The notes under the pieces: generated by a model | What the model saw: only the letters and a program-made list of their open reading frames with translations | Database searches by the model: none | What the model was told of the DNA's origin: nothing | Part shown: piece after piece, positions 24,799 through 32,885 of the stretch | Layout: each line of letters starts with the position of its first letter | How positions within the stretch are numbered: position 1 is the first letter of the stretch | Assembly (NCBI GenBank): GCA_902595795.1 | Contig: CACJRK010000005.1 | Coordinates: forward strand, 1-64,000 | DNA length: 64,000 bases | Reading direction: 5' to 3' | Source: an uncultured Pelagibacteraceae bacterium | GTDB taxonomy: Bacteria; Pseudomonadota; Alphaproteobacteria; Pelagibacterales; Pelagibacteraceae | Position numbers and translations under genes: made by a program

Positions 24799-26210
24799 TG
24801 CCTAAGAAAAAAAATAAAAAAGTTAAAAAAAATGGAAAAGGTGTTGGAGGAAAAGCAGACGTCCATGCTCATGAAGAAGGTAAAAGAAATAAAAGTTTAT
24901 TGGGACACAACGCTATTTTTACTCCTGAAGTAATAGACGATATTCATATTAAATCTCAATTAGGCAGATACAGAATGCGTGGAATGGCATTAATGAAAAA
25001 GATTCCTACTTTTGATGATTTGGTATTTTTACCTGGAACACTAACTAGATTTGTAATTGAAGGTTACAGAGAAAAATGTGAAACAAAAACTGTAATTGGT
25101 CCAAGATGTGAAAACCCAATAGAGTTAGATATTCCTGTATATATTACTGGTATGAGTTTTGGTGCATTATCTTACGAAGCTAAAACTGCTTTAGCAAGAG
25201 GAGCTACTATGGCTGGTAGTGCTACATGTTCTGGTGAAGGTGGAATGATACCAGATGAGAGAAGATATTCGGAAAAATGGTATTATCAATGTATTCAATC
25301 AAGATATGGTTTCAATCCTCATCATGCACAATTAGCAGATGGTATTGAAGTATTTATTGGACAGGGTCAAAAAGTTGGAATGGGTGGACACTTAATGGGT
25401 CAAAAAGTAACTGACCAAGTTGCTGAAATGAGATCGTTACCATCTGGTATTGACCAAAGATCTCCAGCGAGACACCCTGATTGGCTAGGACCAGACGATT
25501 TAGCTCTAAAAGTTGAAGAGTTAAGACAATTAACTAAAAATAAAGTCCCTATTCAATTAAAATTAGGTGCATCTAAAGTTTATGATGATGTACGTATGGC
25601 AGCAAAATGTGATCCTGACTCTATTTATTTAGATGGAATGGAAGGATCTACTGGAGCTGGTCCACATATAGCTGCTGCAAACACTGGTATTCCTGGTATT
25701 GCTGCAATTCGAGAAGCTAGAAGAGCAATCGACGATGTTGGTAAAACTGGAAAAGTAACATTAATTTATGCTGGTGGTGTAAGAGATGGTGCTGATATGG
25801 CTAAAGCTTTAGCTCTTGGAGCAGATGCAATAGCTATCGGTACTGGATCTATGATTGCATTAAATTGTAATAAAGATATTCCAGAAGCAAACTTTGAAAA
25901 AGAAATGGGAGTAAAAGCTGGTGAATGTTATCACTGCCATACTGGAAGATGTCCAGTAGGTGTTGCTACTCAAGATCCAAAATTGAGAGCAAGGTTAAAT
26001 CCAGATGATGCTGCATTAAGAGTTTACAATTATCTTCATTCAATGACTTTAGAGGCTCAACTTTTAGCTAGAGCTTGTGGTAAAACAAATATACATTCAT
26101 TAGAGCCTGAAGATTTAGCTGCATTAACATCTGAAGCTTCAGCTTTGGCAAAAGTTCCTTTAGCTGGAACTAACTATACAGTTGGAGTTGATAACTATCA
26201 CAAAATATAA
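24798..26210 (+). CDS. FMN-binding glutamate-synthase-like subunit with Fe-S cysteines (GlxD/MgsC-like, copy 1)
   Basis: This 470-aa protein matches the FMN domain of glutamate synthase: YITGMSFGALSYEAK, GEGGMIPDERRYSEKW, IGQGQKVGMGGHLMG, QLKLGASKVY, GAGPHIAAANTG, YAGGVRDGADMAKALALGADA and GTGSMIALNC. Cys377, Cys380 and Cys385 (ECYHCHTGRCPVGVATQ) are in the position of the [3Fe-4S] ligands of glutamate synthases. The paralogue at 30194 has none of them. The first ~35 residues form an unusual lysine-rich tail (PKKKNKKVKKNGKG), similar in composition to the start of the 138-aa protein encoded next. The family reaction transfers the amine to 2-oxoglutarate. Confidence 0.86.
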   Translation: MPKKKNKKVKKNGKGVGGKADVHAHEEGKRNKSLLGHNAIFTPEVIDDIHIKSQLGRYRMRGMALMKKIPTFDDLVFLPGTLTRFVIEGYREKCETKTVIGPRCENPIELDIPVYITGMSFGALSYEAKTALARGATMAGSATCSGEGGMIPDERRYSEKWYYQCIQSRYGFNPHHAQLADGIEVFIGQGQKVGMGGHLMGQKVTDQVAEMRSLPSGIDQRSPARHPDWLGPDDLALKVEELRQLTKNKVPIQLKLGASKVYDDVRMAAKCDPDSIYLDGMEGSTGAGPHIAAANTGIPGIAAIREARRAIDDVGKTGKVTLIYAGGVRDGADMAKALALGADAIAIGTGSMIALNCNKDIPEANFEKEMGVKAGECYHCHTGRCPVGVATQDPKLRARLNPDDAALRVYNYLHSMTLEAQLLARACGKTNIHSLEPEDLAALTSEASALAKVPLAGTNYTVGVDNYHKI

Positions 26211-26221
26211 GGATAATAATT

Positions 26222-26638
26222 ATGGCAAAAAAAAAGGGTAAAAAGATAGTTAAATCAAAAGCAAAAGAGATTAAAGGTCAGTTAGGTAAAAAAGCAGAAA
26301 CAGCAAGAGAAAAAATGATCGGCCAATCAATTGGTTACCGATATGATGTAAATCTTTTACCTGACTACAAAAAACTCACGCCATTTCTAAAAAAATATAT
26401 AGAAGCAATGGGATGGGATGACTTAAACTGGTTAGAAGATGTTCATATGGGATATGAAGAAGATAGACCCGCAGTATTTTGTAGAAATGCAAATGGTTGG
26501 GTTACTATTCCAGCATCAATTAAACTTCCAAACAATCAACAAGATAGAGACATGATTGCAAGAGAACTTTTAGTTAAGTTCCAAATGTCTCCAAAGCACC
26601 CTCTTGTTGATTTGAAAAAAGCTTATTTAAAATTTTAA
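26222..26638 (+). CDS. Unknown 138-aa protein with lysine-rich N-terminus
   Basis: I do not recognise this family. Residues 1-35 are very Lys-rich (MAKKKGKKIVKSKAKEIKG), much like the tail of the preceding FMN subunit. Residues ~45-138 look like a compact soluble domain with several Trp (MGWDDLNWLEDVHMGYEEDRP, NANGWVTIPASI) and one Cys. There is no signal peptide or membrane segment. It starts 11 bp after the FMN subunit and is followed by a strong stem-loop before amt, so it belongs to the glutamate-synthase-like operon. A role as an extra subunit or assembly factor is inference from position only. Confidence 0.75.
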   Translation: MAKKKGKKIVKSKAKEIKGQLGKKAETAREKMIGQSIGYRYDVNLLPDYKKLTPFLKKYIEAMGWDDLNWLEDVHMGYEEDRPAVFCRNANGWVTIPASIKLPNNQQDRDMIARELLVKFQMSPKHPLVDLKKAYLKF

Positions 26639-26663
26639 GTTTTCAATTATCAGTTGATATTTT

Positions 26664-26695
26664 TTAAAAACCTAGTGTTCGTACTAGGTTTTTAA
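26664..26695 (+). terminator. 13-bp perfect stem-loop between the glx-like operon and amt
   Basis: TTAAAAACCTAGT (26664-26676) pairs perfectly with ACTAGGTTTTTAA (26683-26695) around a 6-nt loop. The descending arm supplies five T but there is no longer T tract after it, so termination may be partial. It would separate or tune amt expression relative to the upstream enzyme genes. Confidence 0.65.
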
Positions 26696-26762
26696 GCATT
26701 TTATGTTTGTATCGAATCATAAAATTTAATAGGGTTTCAAAAAACTAATATGGAGAGAGAAT

Positions 26763-28163
26763 ATGACTGATCAGTTAGGTGCTCTTACAACCATATTTAC
26801 AGAATTTTACTACTGGGTAACAGTAGTACTGATGTTTTTAATTCACGTCGGTTTCTGTATGTATGAAGTTGGAGCTTCTCGATACAAACACCATCAACAT
26901 ACTCTAATGAAAAATACGATGCTGATACCTTTGGTAACAGTAACTTGGTTTTTCTTTGGTTGGTGGATTTACTGGGCATTCCCAACAGGACCGGGAATTG
27001 CACCTTCAATAATGAATGAAAGTACCGCGCTAATCACAGATGAATCTGCTTTTAGTGCTACATGGTACACAGCAACAAGTGAGTTAATGGCTGTCAATCT
27101 AGGAGATCACATTTCTGGTGTTTTCTGGGCTGCTTTTCTATTATTCTCATGGACTGCTGCGTCTATTGTTTCAGGAGCCATCATTGAAAGAATTACAACT
27201 TTTGCATTTGGTATATTAGCCATAGCAATTGGTTCTGTATTTTGGACAATTGATGCTGCTTGGGGATGGCACTTTGATGGATGGATGCTTAAAATTTTAG
27301 GATATCATGATGCTTATGCATCAGGAGTAATTCACGCAATTGCGGGTGGATTTGCTTTAGGTGTTCTTATGGTTTTAGGACCAAGAATTGGTAAGTTTTC
27401 ATCAAGTGGTGAACCAAGAAACATTGGACCAAGAAATCCTTGGCTAGTTACAGTTGGATTATTTTTAATTTATACTGGTTTCTGGGGATTTTATGCAGCG
27501 TGTAACATACCAATCTTTGATCTTGGACCTGAATACGGGATGGAAGGTGTAACTTATTGGACAGCTACAAACATATATGTAACCCCTACTACACTTAGTG
27601 GTATTACTTTTAACTTCTTGATGTCGTTATCAGGAGGATTATTAGCTGGTTATTGGATTGCTAAAGGTGATCCTTTCTGGACATACTCAAGTGGACTAGC
27701 AGGTGTTATCTGTGCTTCAGCTGGAAATGATTTATATCACCCAATTCAAGCAATGATAATTGGTATGATTGGTGTTGTAATTGCATATAAACTACATTAC
27801 TGGGTTGAACGTAAGTTCAAAATTGATGATGCAGTTGGTGCAGTAGCAGTACATGGATATGCTGGATTTGTTGGTCTAGTAATTTGTGGTTTTGTTTTAA
27901 ATGGTTATCCGTCATCTGGTTACAGTGTTGGAGCTATGTGGGACGGAACTACTTATGCTACTATTAACCCATTAGGACAATTTCTAGGAGCAATAATTAT
28001 GTTCGTAGTTCTTGGACTAATACCAGGCTATATCATAGCTAAAGTGCTTAACGGAATGGGTAAATTAAGAATCCCACGTGAAGTAGAAATAGCTGGATTA
28101 GACTACGAAATGATGGAGTCTGCTAAGGAAGATGAAAAAGCAGTTTCATCTGCAACCAGGTAA
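26763..28163 (+). CDS. amt: Ammonium/methylammonium transporter, Amt family
   Basis: This 466-aa membrane protein has about 11 predicted helices. Both Amt pore histidines are in place: GVIHAIAGGFALG and AVAVHGYAGFVGL. Other family segments are SWTAASIVSGAIIERIT, DAAWGWH and NFLMSLSGGLLAGYW. The C-terminal tail after helix 11 is short and acidic. GGAGAGAG precedes the ATG. No PII (glnK) gene is adjacent, unlike many amt loci. Position directly after the amine-glutamylation genes suggests uptake of ammonium or methylammonium for that pathway (inference). A 74-aa membrane protein follows after 11 bp. Confidence 0.92.
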   Translation: MTDQLGALTTIFTEFYYWVTVVLMFLIHVGFCMYEVGASRYKHHQHTLMKNTMLIPLVTVTWFFFGWWIYWAFPTGPGIAPSIMNESTALITDESAFSATWYTATSELMAVNLGDHISGVFWAAFLLFSWTAASIVSGAIIERITTFAFGILAIAIGSVFWTIDAAWGWHFDGWMLKILGYHDAYASGVIHAIAGGFALGVLMVLGPRIGKFSSSGEPRNIGPRNPWLVTVGLFLIYTGFWGFYAACNIPIFDLGPEYGMEGVTYWTATNIYVTPTTLSGITFNFLMSLSGGLLAGYWIAKGDPFWTYSSGLAGVICASAGNDLYHPIQAMIIGMIGVVIAYKLHYWVERKFKIDDAVGAVAVHGYAGFVGLVICGFVLNGYPSSGYSVGAMWDGTTYATINPLGQFLGAIIMFVVLGLIPGYIIAKVLNGMGKLRIPREVEIAGLDYEMMESAKEDEKAVSSATR

Positions 28164-28174
28164 AGGAGAAAAAT

Positions 28175-28399
28175 ATGGCTACAGTATCAAACTGGATAGA
28201 TCATCTAAGTGCTGAGGAAGTTGCCGGAGCAATTTACCCGGGGGCTGGATCCGTAGAAGGAATACTAGTTATTATAGGTATTATTTTATGGGTTGGTTGG
28301 CATGTTTTAACAGCTAGATCTGAAAGTGAAGAACTTGATAGATTGGCTAGAAAAAGACATAGCGCCAATGATCATAAAAGCAACGTTACCGACTGGTAA
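28175..28399 (+). CDS. Small single-helix membrane protein downstream of amt
   Basis: The 74-aa product has one hydrophobic helix at about residues 27-45 (SVEGILVIIGIILWVGWHVL), with an acidic/basic cytoplasmic-type tail (SESEELDRLARKRHSAND). It begins 11 bp after amt with a good ribosome site (AAAGGAGA) and ends 16 bp before a terminator, so it is the last gene of the operon. I do not recognise it. An accessory role to Amt is possible but unproven. Confidence 0.72.
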   Translation: MATVSNWIDHLSAEEVAGAIYPGAGSVEGILVIIGIILWVGWHVLTARSESEELDRLARKRHSANDHKSNVTDW

Positions 28400-28415
28400 C
28401 ATAAAATAAAAATTT

Positions 28416-28448
28416 GGGCGCTACTTAGGTGTGGCGCCCTTTTTTTTT
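28416..28448 (+). terminator. Rho-independent terminator closing the 20-28 kb operon
   Basis: GGGCGCTAC (28416-28424) pairs with GTGGCGCCC (28431-28439), with one G-U pair, around a 6-nt loop. Nine T follow at once (28440-28448). This is a textbook intrinsic terminator and the clearest in the window. Confidence 0.92.
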
Positions 28449-28457
28449 ACAAAAAAT

Positions 28458-28610
28458 ATGACTGATAAAGATAACGAAGAACTGAGACCAACTAAAATGA
28501 GAGGTGTAGCTTTTCCAAAAGCTAAGTACGGAGTGATAGCGGCTATTATCATCATTGTAGTTGTAAACCTTATCTATTATAAAGAATTCTTTTTATCGTT
28601 AATTAATTAA
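28458..28610 (+). CDS. 50-aa single-helix membrane protein
   Basis: An ATG at 28458 opens a 50-codon frame ending at TAA 28608-28610. The product starts MTDKDNEELRPTKMRG, then has a strongly hydrophobic helix at about residues 24-40 (YGVIAAIIIIVVVNLIYY) and a short tail. The polar start, single helix and position 13 bp before the amidotransferase gene make it a credible small membrane protein. It starts only 9 bp after the terminator T tract, so its transcript must begin inside or upstream of the terminator. No homologue is known to me. Confidence 0.6.
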   Translation: MTDKDNEELRPTKMRGVAFPKAKYGVIAAIIIIVVVNLIYYKEFFLSLIN

Positions 28611-28623
28611 AATTCTTAAATCT

Positions 28624-29508
28624 ATGTGTGGAATTGTTGGAATATATTTGAAAACAAAAAAATTTGAGAAAAATTTAGGTAAAATGTTATCAGGTATGCT
28701 TAACAACATGGAGTCTAGAGGACCAGATAGTGCAGGATTTGCTATATATAAAAATTCAGACAAAAAAGAATATAAATACTCTTTGTGCATAAATAATTTA
28801 GATTTTAGTAAATTTAAAAAAGATATTTTAAAAAAAATTAACAATTTAAAACTAAATCAATACTCAGATCATGTAATTGTAAAGACTACAGAAATACCAA
28901 AAAAATTTATTAAGTTTATTAATATTGAATTCCCTGAAGTTTCTATTGTTGGATATGGACATTCTATTGAAATTTTTAAACAAGTTGGAAACCCAAAAGA
29001 TGTGGTTAAAAAATTTAATTTAGAAAGTTTTAGTGGTACACATGGTATTGGGCACACTAGAATGGCAACGGAAAGCGCAATAACAACTGATGGTTCTCAC
29101 CCTTATTCAACTGGAGAAGATGAATGTTTAGTTCATAATGGTTCTTTATCTAATCATAATAACTTGAGAAGAGAACTTAGGAAAAAAGGAAATGCTTTTA
29201 CTTCTGAAAATGATACTGAAGTTGCTGCAGGTTATGTTTCTAATAGCCTCTCAAATAATAATTCTTTAAAGGATACTCTTGTTTCAGGTCTAAAAGACCT
29301 AGATGGTTTTTATACATTTATAGCAGGAACGAGAAAAGGATTTGCAGTAGTAAGAGATGAAATTGCATGTAAACCTGCAGTTATAGCTGAAACAAAAAAT
29401 TATGTTGCTATTGCTTCTGAATTTCAGGCGATGGCTCATCTTCCTGATGTTAACAATGCAAAAATTTTTGAGCCAGAACCTGGTATTGTGTATTCTTGGG
29501 GAAATTAA
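28624..29508 (+). CDS. mgsA: N-methylglutamate synthase amidotransferase subunit (MgsA/GlxB, copy 2)
   Basis: This 294-aa class II amidotransferase keeps the catalytic Cys2 (MCGIVGIYL), MESRGPDSAGFAIY, GIGHTRMATES, CLVHNGSLSNHNNLRR and TSENDTEVAAGYV. Its length fits MgsA, the subunit that releases methylamine from gamma-glutamylmethylamide or glutamine. It starts the second module mgsA-mgsB-mgsC-gmaS and shares one base with mgsB (TAATG). It is clearly paralogous to the gene at 23012 but more Lys/Asn-rich. The N-methylglutamate pathway assignment rests on the gmaS-type ligase three genes downstream. Confidence 0.87.
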   Translation: MCGIVGIYLKTKKFEKNLGKMLSGMLNNMESRGPDSAGFAIYKNSDKKEYKYSLCINNLDFSKFKKDILKKINNLKLNQYSDHVIVKTTEIPKKFIKFINIEFPEVSIVGYGHSIEIFKQVGNPKDVVKKFNLESFSGTHGIGHTRMATESAITTDGSHPYSTGEDECLVHNGSLSNHNNLRRELRKKGNAFTSENDTEVAAGYVSNSLSNNNSLKDTLVSGLKDLDGFYTFIAGTRKGFAVVRDEIACKPAVIAETKNYVAIASEFQAMAHLPDVNNAKIFEPEPGIVYSWGN

Positions 29509-30191
29509 TGAAATTAGATTTAAAAAAATTAAAGTTAAGACAAGTAAACGAACAATTGCAAAGTTTAGATCGAAAAATAAACGATAGAAATTTTACTATA
29601 ATAAATCCTGAAGGTAATCATGCTGTATGTGCTGGGTTAAATGAAGAATTAAATATAAATATTAAAGGTCATGTTGGATATTATTGTGCTGGAATGAATC
29701 AAAATGCAAATATTACAATTGAAGGCAATGTGGGAACTGGTGTAGCTGAAAATATGATGTCTGGAAAAGTTCATGTGAAAGGCAATGCGTCACAATCAGC
29801 GGGTGCAACTGCTCATGGTGGGCTTTTAATTATTGATGGTGATGCTAGTTCAAGATGTGGGATATCCATGAAAGGTGCAGATATAGTTGTTAAAGGTTCA
29901 GTTGGCCATATGTCAGGTTTCATGTCTCAAGCAGGGAACTTAGTGGTATGTGGTGATGCTGGTGAGGCATTAGGTGATAGTTTGTATGAAACAAACATAT
30001 ATATAAAGGGTAAAGTTAAATCGCTTGGTGCAGATTGTATTGAAAAAAAAATGGATAAAAAGCATATAAAAAAACTTAGTTTACTTTTACAGCAAGCTAA
30101 TATTAAAAATCAAAAAGCTGAAAACTTTAAAAGATATGGATCAGCAAAAAAACTATATAATTTTAAAATAGATAATATTTCTAACTATTAA
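29508..30191 (+). CDS. mgsB: N-methylglutamate synthase GXGXG subunit (MgsB/GlxC, copy 2)
   Basis: I take the ATG at 29508, whose A is the last base of the mgsA stop; an in-frame TTG 12 nt upstream is less likely. The 227-aa protein is a beta-helix with repeats like GHVGYYCAGMNQN, GNVGTGVAENMMSGK, GNASQSAGATAHGG, GDASSRCGISMKGA and GSVGHMSGFMSQAG. This matches the GXGXG domain of glutamate synthase. Size agrees with MgsB (about 225-230 aa). It lies 2 bp before mgsC and would join the glutaminase and FMN subunits in one complex. Confidence 0.87.
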   Translation: MKLDLKKLKLRQVNEQLQSLDRKINDRNFTIINPEGNHAVCAGLNEELNINIKGHVGYYCAGMNQNANITIEGNVGTGVAENMMSGKVHVKGNASQSAGATAHGGLLIIDGDASSRCGISMKGADIVVKGSVGHMSGFMSQAGNLVVCGDAGEALGDSLYETNIYIKGKVKSLGADCIEKKMDKKHIKKLSLLLQQANIKNQKAENFKRYGSAKKLYNFKIDNISNY

Positions 30192-30193
30192 AT

Positions 30194-31522
30194 ATGAAAA
30201 AAAATAACAAAACTCATCCTCGTCAATCATGGACTTTCGATGAATATACAAATTCTGAAATAAGAAGAGCTGCAGCAACAGGTATTTATGATATTAGAGG
30301 TGGAGGATCAAAAAGAAAACTTCCCCACTTTGATGATTTATTATTTTTAGGAGCCTCAATGTCTAGATATCCATTGGAGGGTTATAGAGAAAAATGTACT
30401 ACAAATGTAACTCTTGGAACTAAATTTGCTAAAAAACCCCTTGAATTAGATATACCAATTACAATTGCAGGAATGAGCTTTGGTGCATTGTCAGGACCAG
30501 CAAAAGAAGCTTTAGGAAGAGGTGCAAGTGCTGCTGGTACCTCTACTACTACTGGTGACGGAGGAATGACTCCTGAAGAAAGAGGCCAATCTAAATATTT
30601 AGTTTACCAATTATTACCATCTAGATATGGAATGAATCCAGACGATTTAAGAAAAGCAGATGCAATTGAAGTTGTTGTAGGTCAAGGCGCAAAACCTGGT
30701 GGTGGTGGAATGTTATTAGGTCAAAAAATAAATGACAGAGTTGCAAAAATGAGAACTTTGCCTAAAGGAGTTGATCAAAGATCTGCATGTAGACATCCTG
30801 ACTGGACTGGGCCGGACGATTTAAAAATAAAAATTTTAGAATTACGCGAAATTACAAAATGGAAAGTTCCTATCTTCATAAAAATTGCGGGTGCAAGACC
30901 ATATTACGATACTGCTTTAGCTGTAAAAGCAGGTGCTGATGCAGTAGTGCTAGATGGAATGCAAGGAGGAACGGCTGCTACTCAAGAGGTTTTTATAGAA
31001 AATGTTGGTCAACCTACTTTAGCTTGTATTAGACCCGCAGTAGATGCATTGCAAGATTTAAATGCACATAGAGAAGTGCAATTGGTGATATCAGGTGGAA
31101 TTAGAAATGGTGCAGATGTTGCAAAAGCTTTAGCTCTCGGAGCAGATGCCGTTTCAATAGGTAGTGCTGCAATGATAGCTATAGGTGATAATGATCCTAA
31201 GTGGGAAAAAGAATACAATAAGCTAGGTTCTACAGCGGGTGCTTATGATGATTGGCATGAGGGAAATGATCCAGCTGGAATATCAACTCAAAATCCAACT
31301 TTAATGAAAAGGTTAGATCCAGTTAAAGCTGGTAAAAAATTAACTAATTATCTAAAAGTGATGACACTAGAGGCACAAACACTTGCAAGAGCTTGTGGAA
31401 AAAATAGTTTACATAATTTGGAGCCTGAAGATTTATGTGCACTAACTGTTGAAGCTGCTGCAATGGCTAGAGTTCCTCTGGCAGGAAGCAATTGGATACC
31501 AGGAATAAAAGAAAAAAAGTGA
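30194..31522 (+). CDS. mgsC: N-methylglutamate synthase FMN subunit (MgsC/GlxD, copy 2), no Fe-S cysteines
   Basis: This 442-aa protein has the glutamate-synthase FMN-domain segments ITIAGMSFGALSGPAKEAL, TGDGGMTPEERGQS, VVGQGAKPGGGGMLLGQK, RHPDWTGPDD, FIKIAGARPYYDT, VLDGMQGGTAA and SGGIRNGADVAKALALGADA. Where copy 1 has Cys377/380/385, this protein reads AGAYDDWHEGNDPAGISTQNP with no cysteine, so it should lack the [3Fe-4S] cluster. It would then need another electron route to FMN. In the N-methylglutamate pathway it joins methylamine to glutamate or 2-oxoglutarate. It lies 34 bp before the gmaS-like gene. Confidence 0.87.
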   Translation: MKKNNKTHPRQSWTFDEYTNSEIRRAAATGIYDIRGGGSKRKLPHFDDLLFLGASMSRYPLEGYREKCTTNVTLGTKFAKKPLELDIPITIAGMSFGALSGPAKEALGRGASAAGTSTTTGDGGMTPEERGQSKYLVYQLLPSRYGMNPDDLRKADAIEVVVGQGAKPGGGGMLLGQKINDRVAKMRTLPKGVDQRSACRHPDWTGPDDLKIKILELREITKWKVPIFIKIAGARPYYDTALAVKAGADAVVLDGMQGGTAATQEVFIENVGQPTLACIRPAVDALQDLNAHREVQLVISGGIRNGADVAKALALGADAVSIGSAAMIAIGDNDPKWEKEYNKLGSTAGAYDDWHEGNDPAGISTQNPTLMKRLDPVKAGKKLTNYLKVMTLEAQTLARACGKNSLHNLEPEDLCALTVEAAAMARVPLAGSNWIPGIKEKK

Positions 31523-31556
31523 TTGATACAAATCTTTATTATTCATAAGATTAAAT

Positions 31557-32882
31557 ATGCCAAAAAATTTATCTAAGATAGCAAAAGCTAAAAAAATTAA
31601 ATATTTTTTAATAAGTTTCGTGGATCTTTTTGGTGTTTTAAGATCTAAATTAGTTCCAGCTCAAGCAATTGGAGATATGCAGAAAGATGGTGCAGGTTTC
31701 GCAGGTTTCGCTACATGGCTAGATATGACACCTGCTGATAGTGATATGTTTGGCGTTCCTGATCCTGATAGCCTAATTCAACTACCATGGAATAAAGAAA
31801 TCGGTTGGTTGGCTTCTGATTTATACATGGATGGTAAACCTGTTAAAGCTTCTCCAAGAATAATGCTTAAAGAGCAGATAAAGAAAATGTCACAAAAGAA
31901 ACTTCAAATGAAATCAGGTGTTGAGTGTGAATATTTTCTGATTTCTGAAGACGGACATTCTTTGGCAGATAAAAGAGATATTCAATCTAAACCTTGTTAT
32001 GACCAATCTGCTCTAATGAGAAGGTATGATTTAATAAAAGAAATTTGTGATTGCATGTTAGAAATGGGTTGGAAACCTTACCAAAATGACCACGAAGATG
32101 CTAATGGTCAATTCGAGATGAACTGGGATTATTCAGACTCTCTAATTACTGCGGATAGACATGTCTTCTTTAAATTTATGGTAAAAAGTTTAGCCGAAAA
32201 ACACGGTTTAAGAGCAACTTTTATGCCAAAACCGTTTAGTAATTTGACTGGTAATGGTTGTCATGCTCATGTTTCAGTATGGAATGGAAAAATAAATAAA
32301 TTTTTAGATAATAAAGATCAATTAGGATTAAGTAAGCTAGCTTATAATTTTTTGGGTGGAATCATGAATAACACTCAGGCACTTTCTGCTTTTTTTAATC
32401 CAACTATCAATAGTTATAGAAGAATAAATGCACCACCAACAAAATCTGGAGCAACATGGTCTCCAAGCAGTATTTCGTACACAGGAAATAACAGAACTCA
32501 CATGATTAGAATTCCTGACAAAGGTAGATTTGAGTTAAGATTAATGGATGGTTCAGCCAATCCTTACTTGCTTCAAGCAGGTATTATTGCTGCAGGACTA
32601 GAGGGGATTAATAAAAAATTAAATCCAGGAAAACCCCTACATTGTAATATGTATGAAGATTATAAAAAATATCCTAAATTAAAAAAATTACCGAATGATA
32701 TAAATCAAGCTATTAGTATGCTTCAAAATAGTAAAGCGCTTTCAAAAGCTTTTGGTGCAGATGTCATTAAAAGCTATATTAAGTTAAAAAATTCAGAAAT
32801 TAAAAATTTTAAAACGAGAAATAATTTTAATAAAAGAAAACCAGTGTCACAATGGGAAAAAGATAATACTTTAGATTGCTAA
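31557..32882 (+). CDS. gmaS: Gamma-glutamylmethylamide synthetase / type III glutamine synthetase family
   Basis: The 441-aa protein matches the type III glutamate-ammonia ligase family to which GmaS belongs (about 435 aa). It starts with AKKIKYFLISFVDLFGVLRSKLVP. Catalytic segments are SGVECEYFLIS (metal Glu pair), QNDHEDANGQFEMNWDY, NLTGNGCHAHVSVW, NSYRRINAPP and GRFELRLMDGSANPYL. The reaction is methylamine + glutamate + ATP to gamma-glutamylmethylamide. Three mgs genes precede it and an ammonia-lyase-like gene starts 3 bp after it. GmaS and GlnT differ only subtly, so methylamine specificity is inferred from the mgs context. Confidence 0.87.
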   Translation: MPKNLSKIAKAKKIKYFLISFVDLFGVLRSKLVPAQAIGDMQKDGAGFAGFATWLDMTPADSDMFGVPDPDSLIQLPWNKEIGWLASDLYMDGKPVKASPRIMLKEQIKKMSQKKLQMKSGVECEYFLISEDGHSLADKRDIQSKPCYDQSALMRRYDLIKEICDCMLEMGWKPYQNDHEDANGQFEMNWDYSDSLITADRHVFFKFMVKSLAEKHGLRATFMPKPFSNLTGNGCHAHVSVWNGKINKFLDNKDQLGLSKLAYNFLGGIMNNTQALSAFFNPTINSYRRINAPPTKSGATWSPSSISYTGNNRTHMIRIPDKGRFELRLMDGSANPYLLQAGIIAAGLEGINKKLNPGKPLHCNMYEDYKKYPKLKKLPNDINQAISMLQNSKALSKAFGADVIKSYIKLKNSEIKNFKTRNNFNKRKPVSQWEKDNTLDC

Positions 32883-32885
32883 TCT

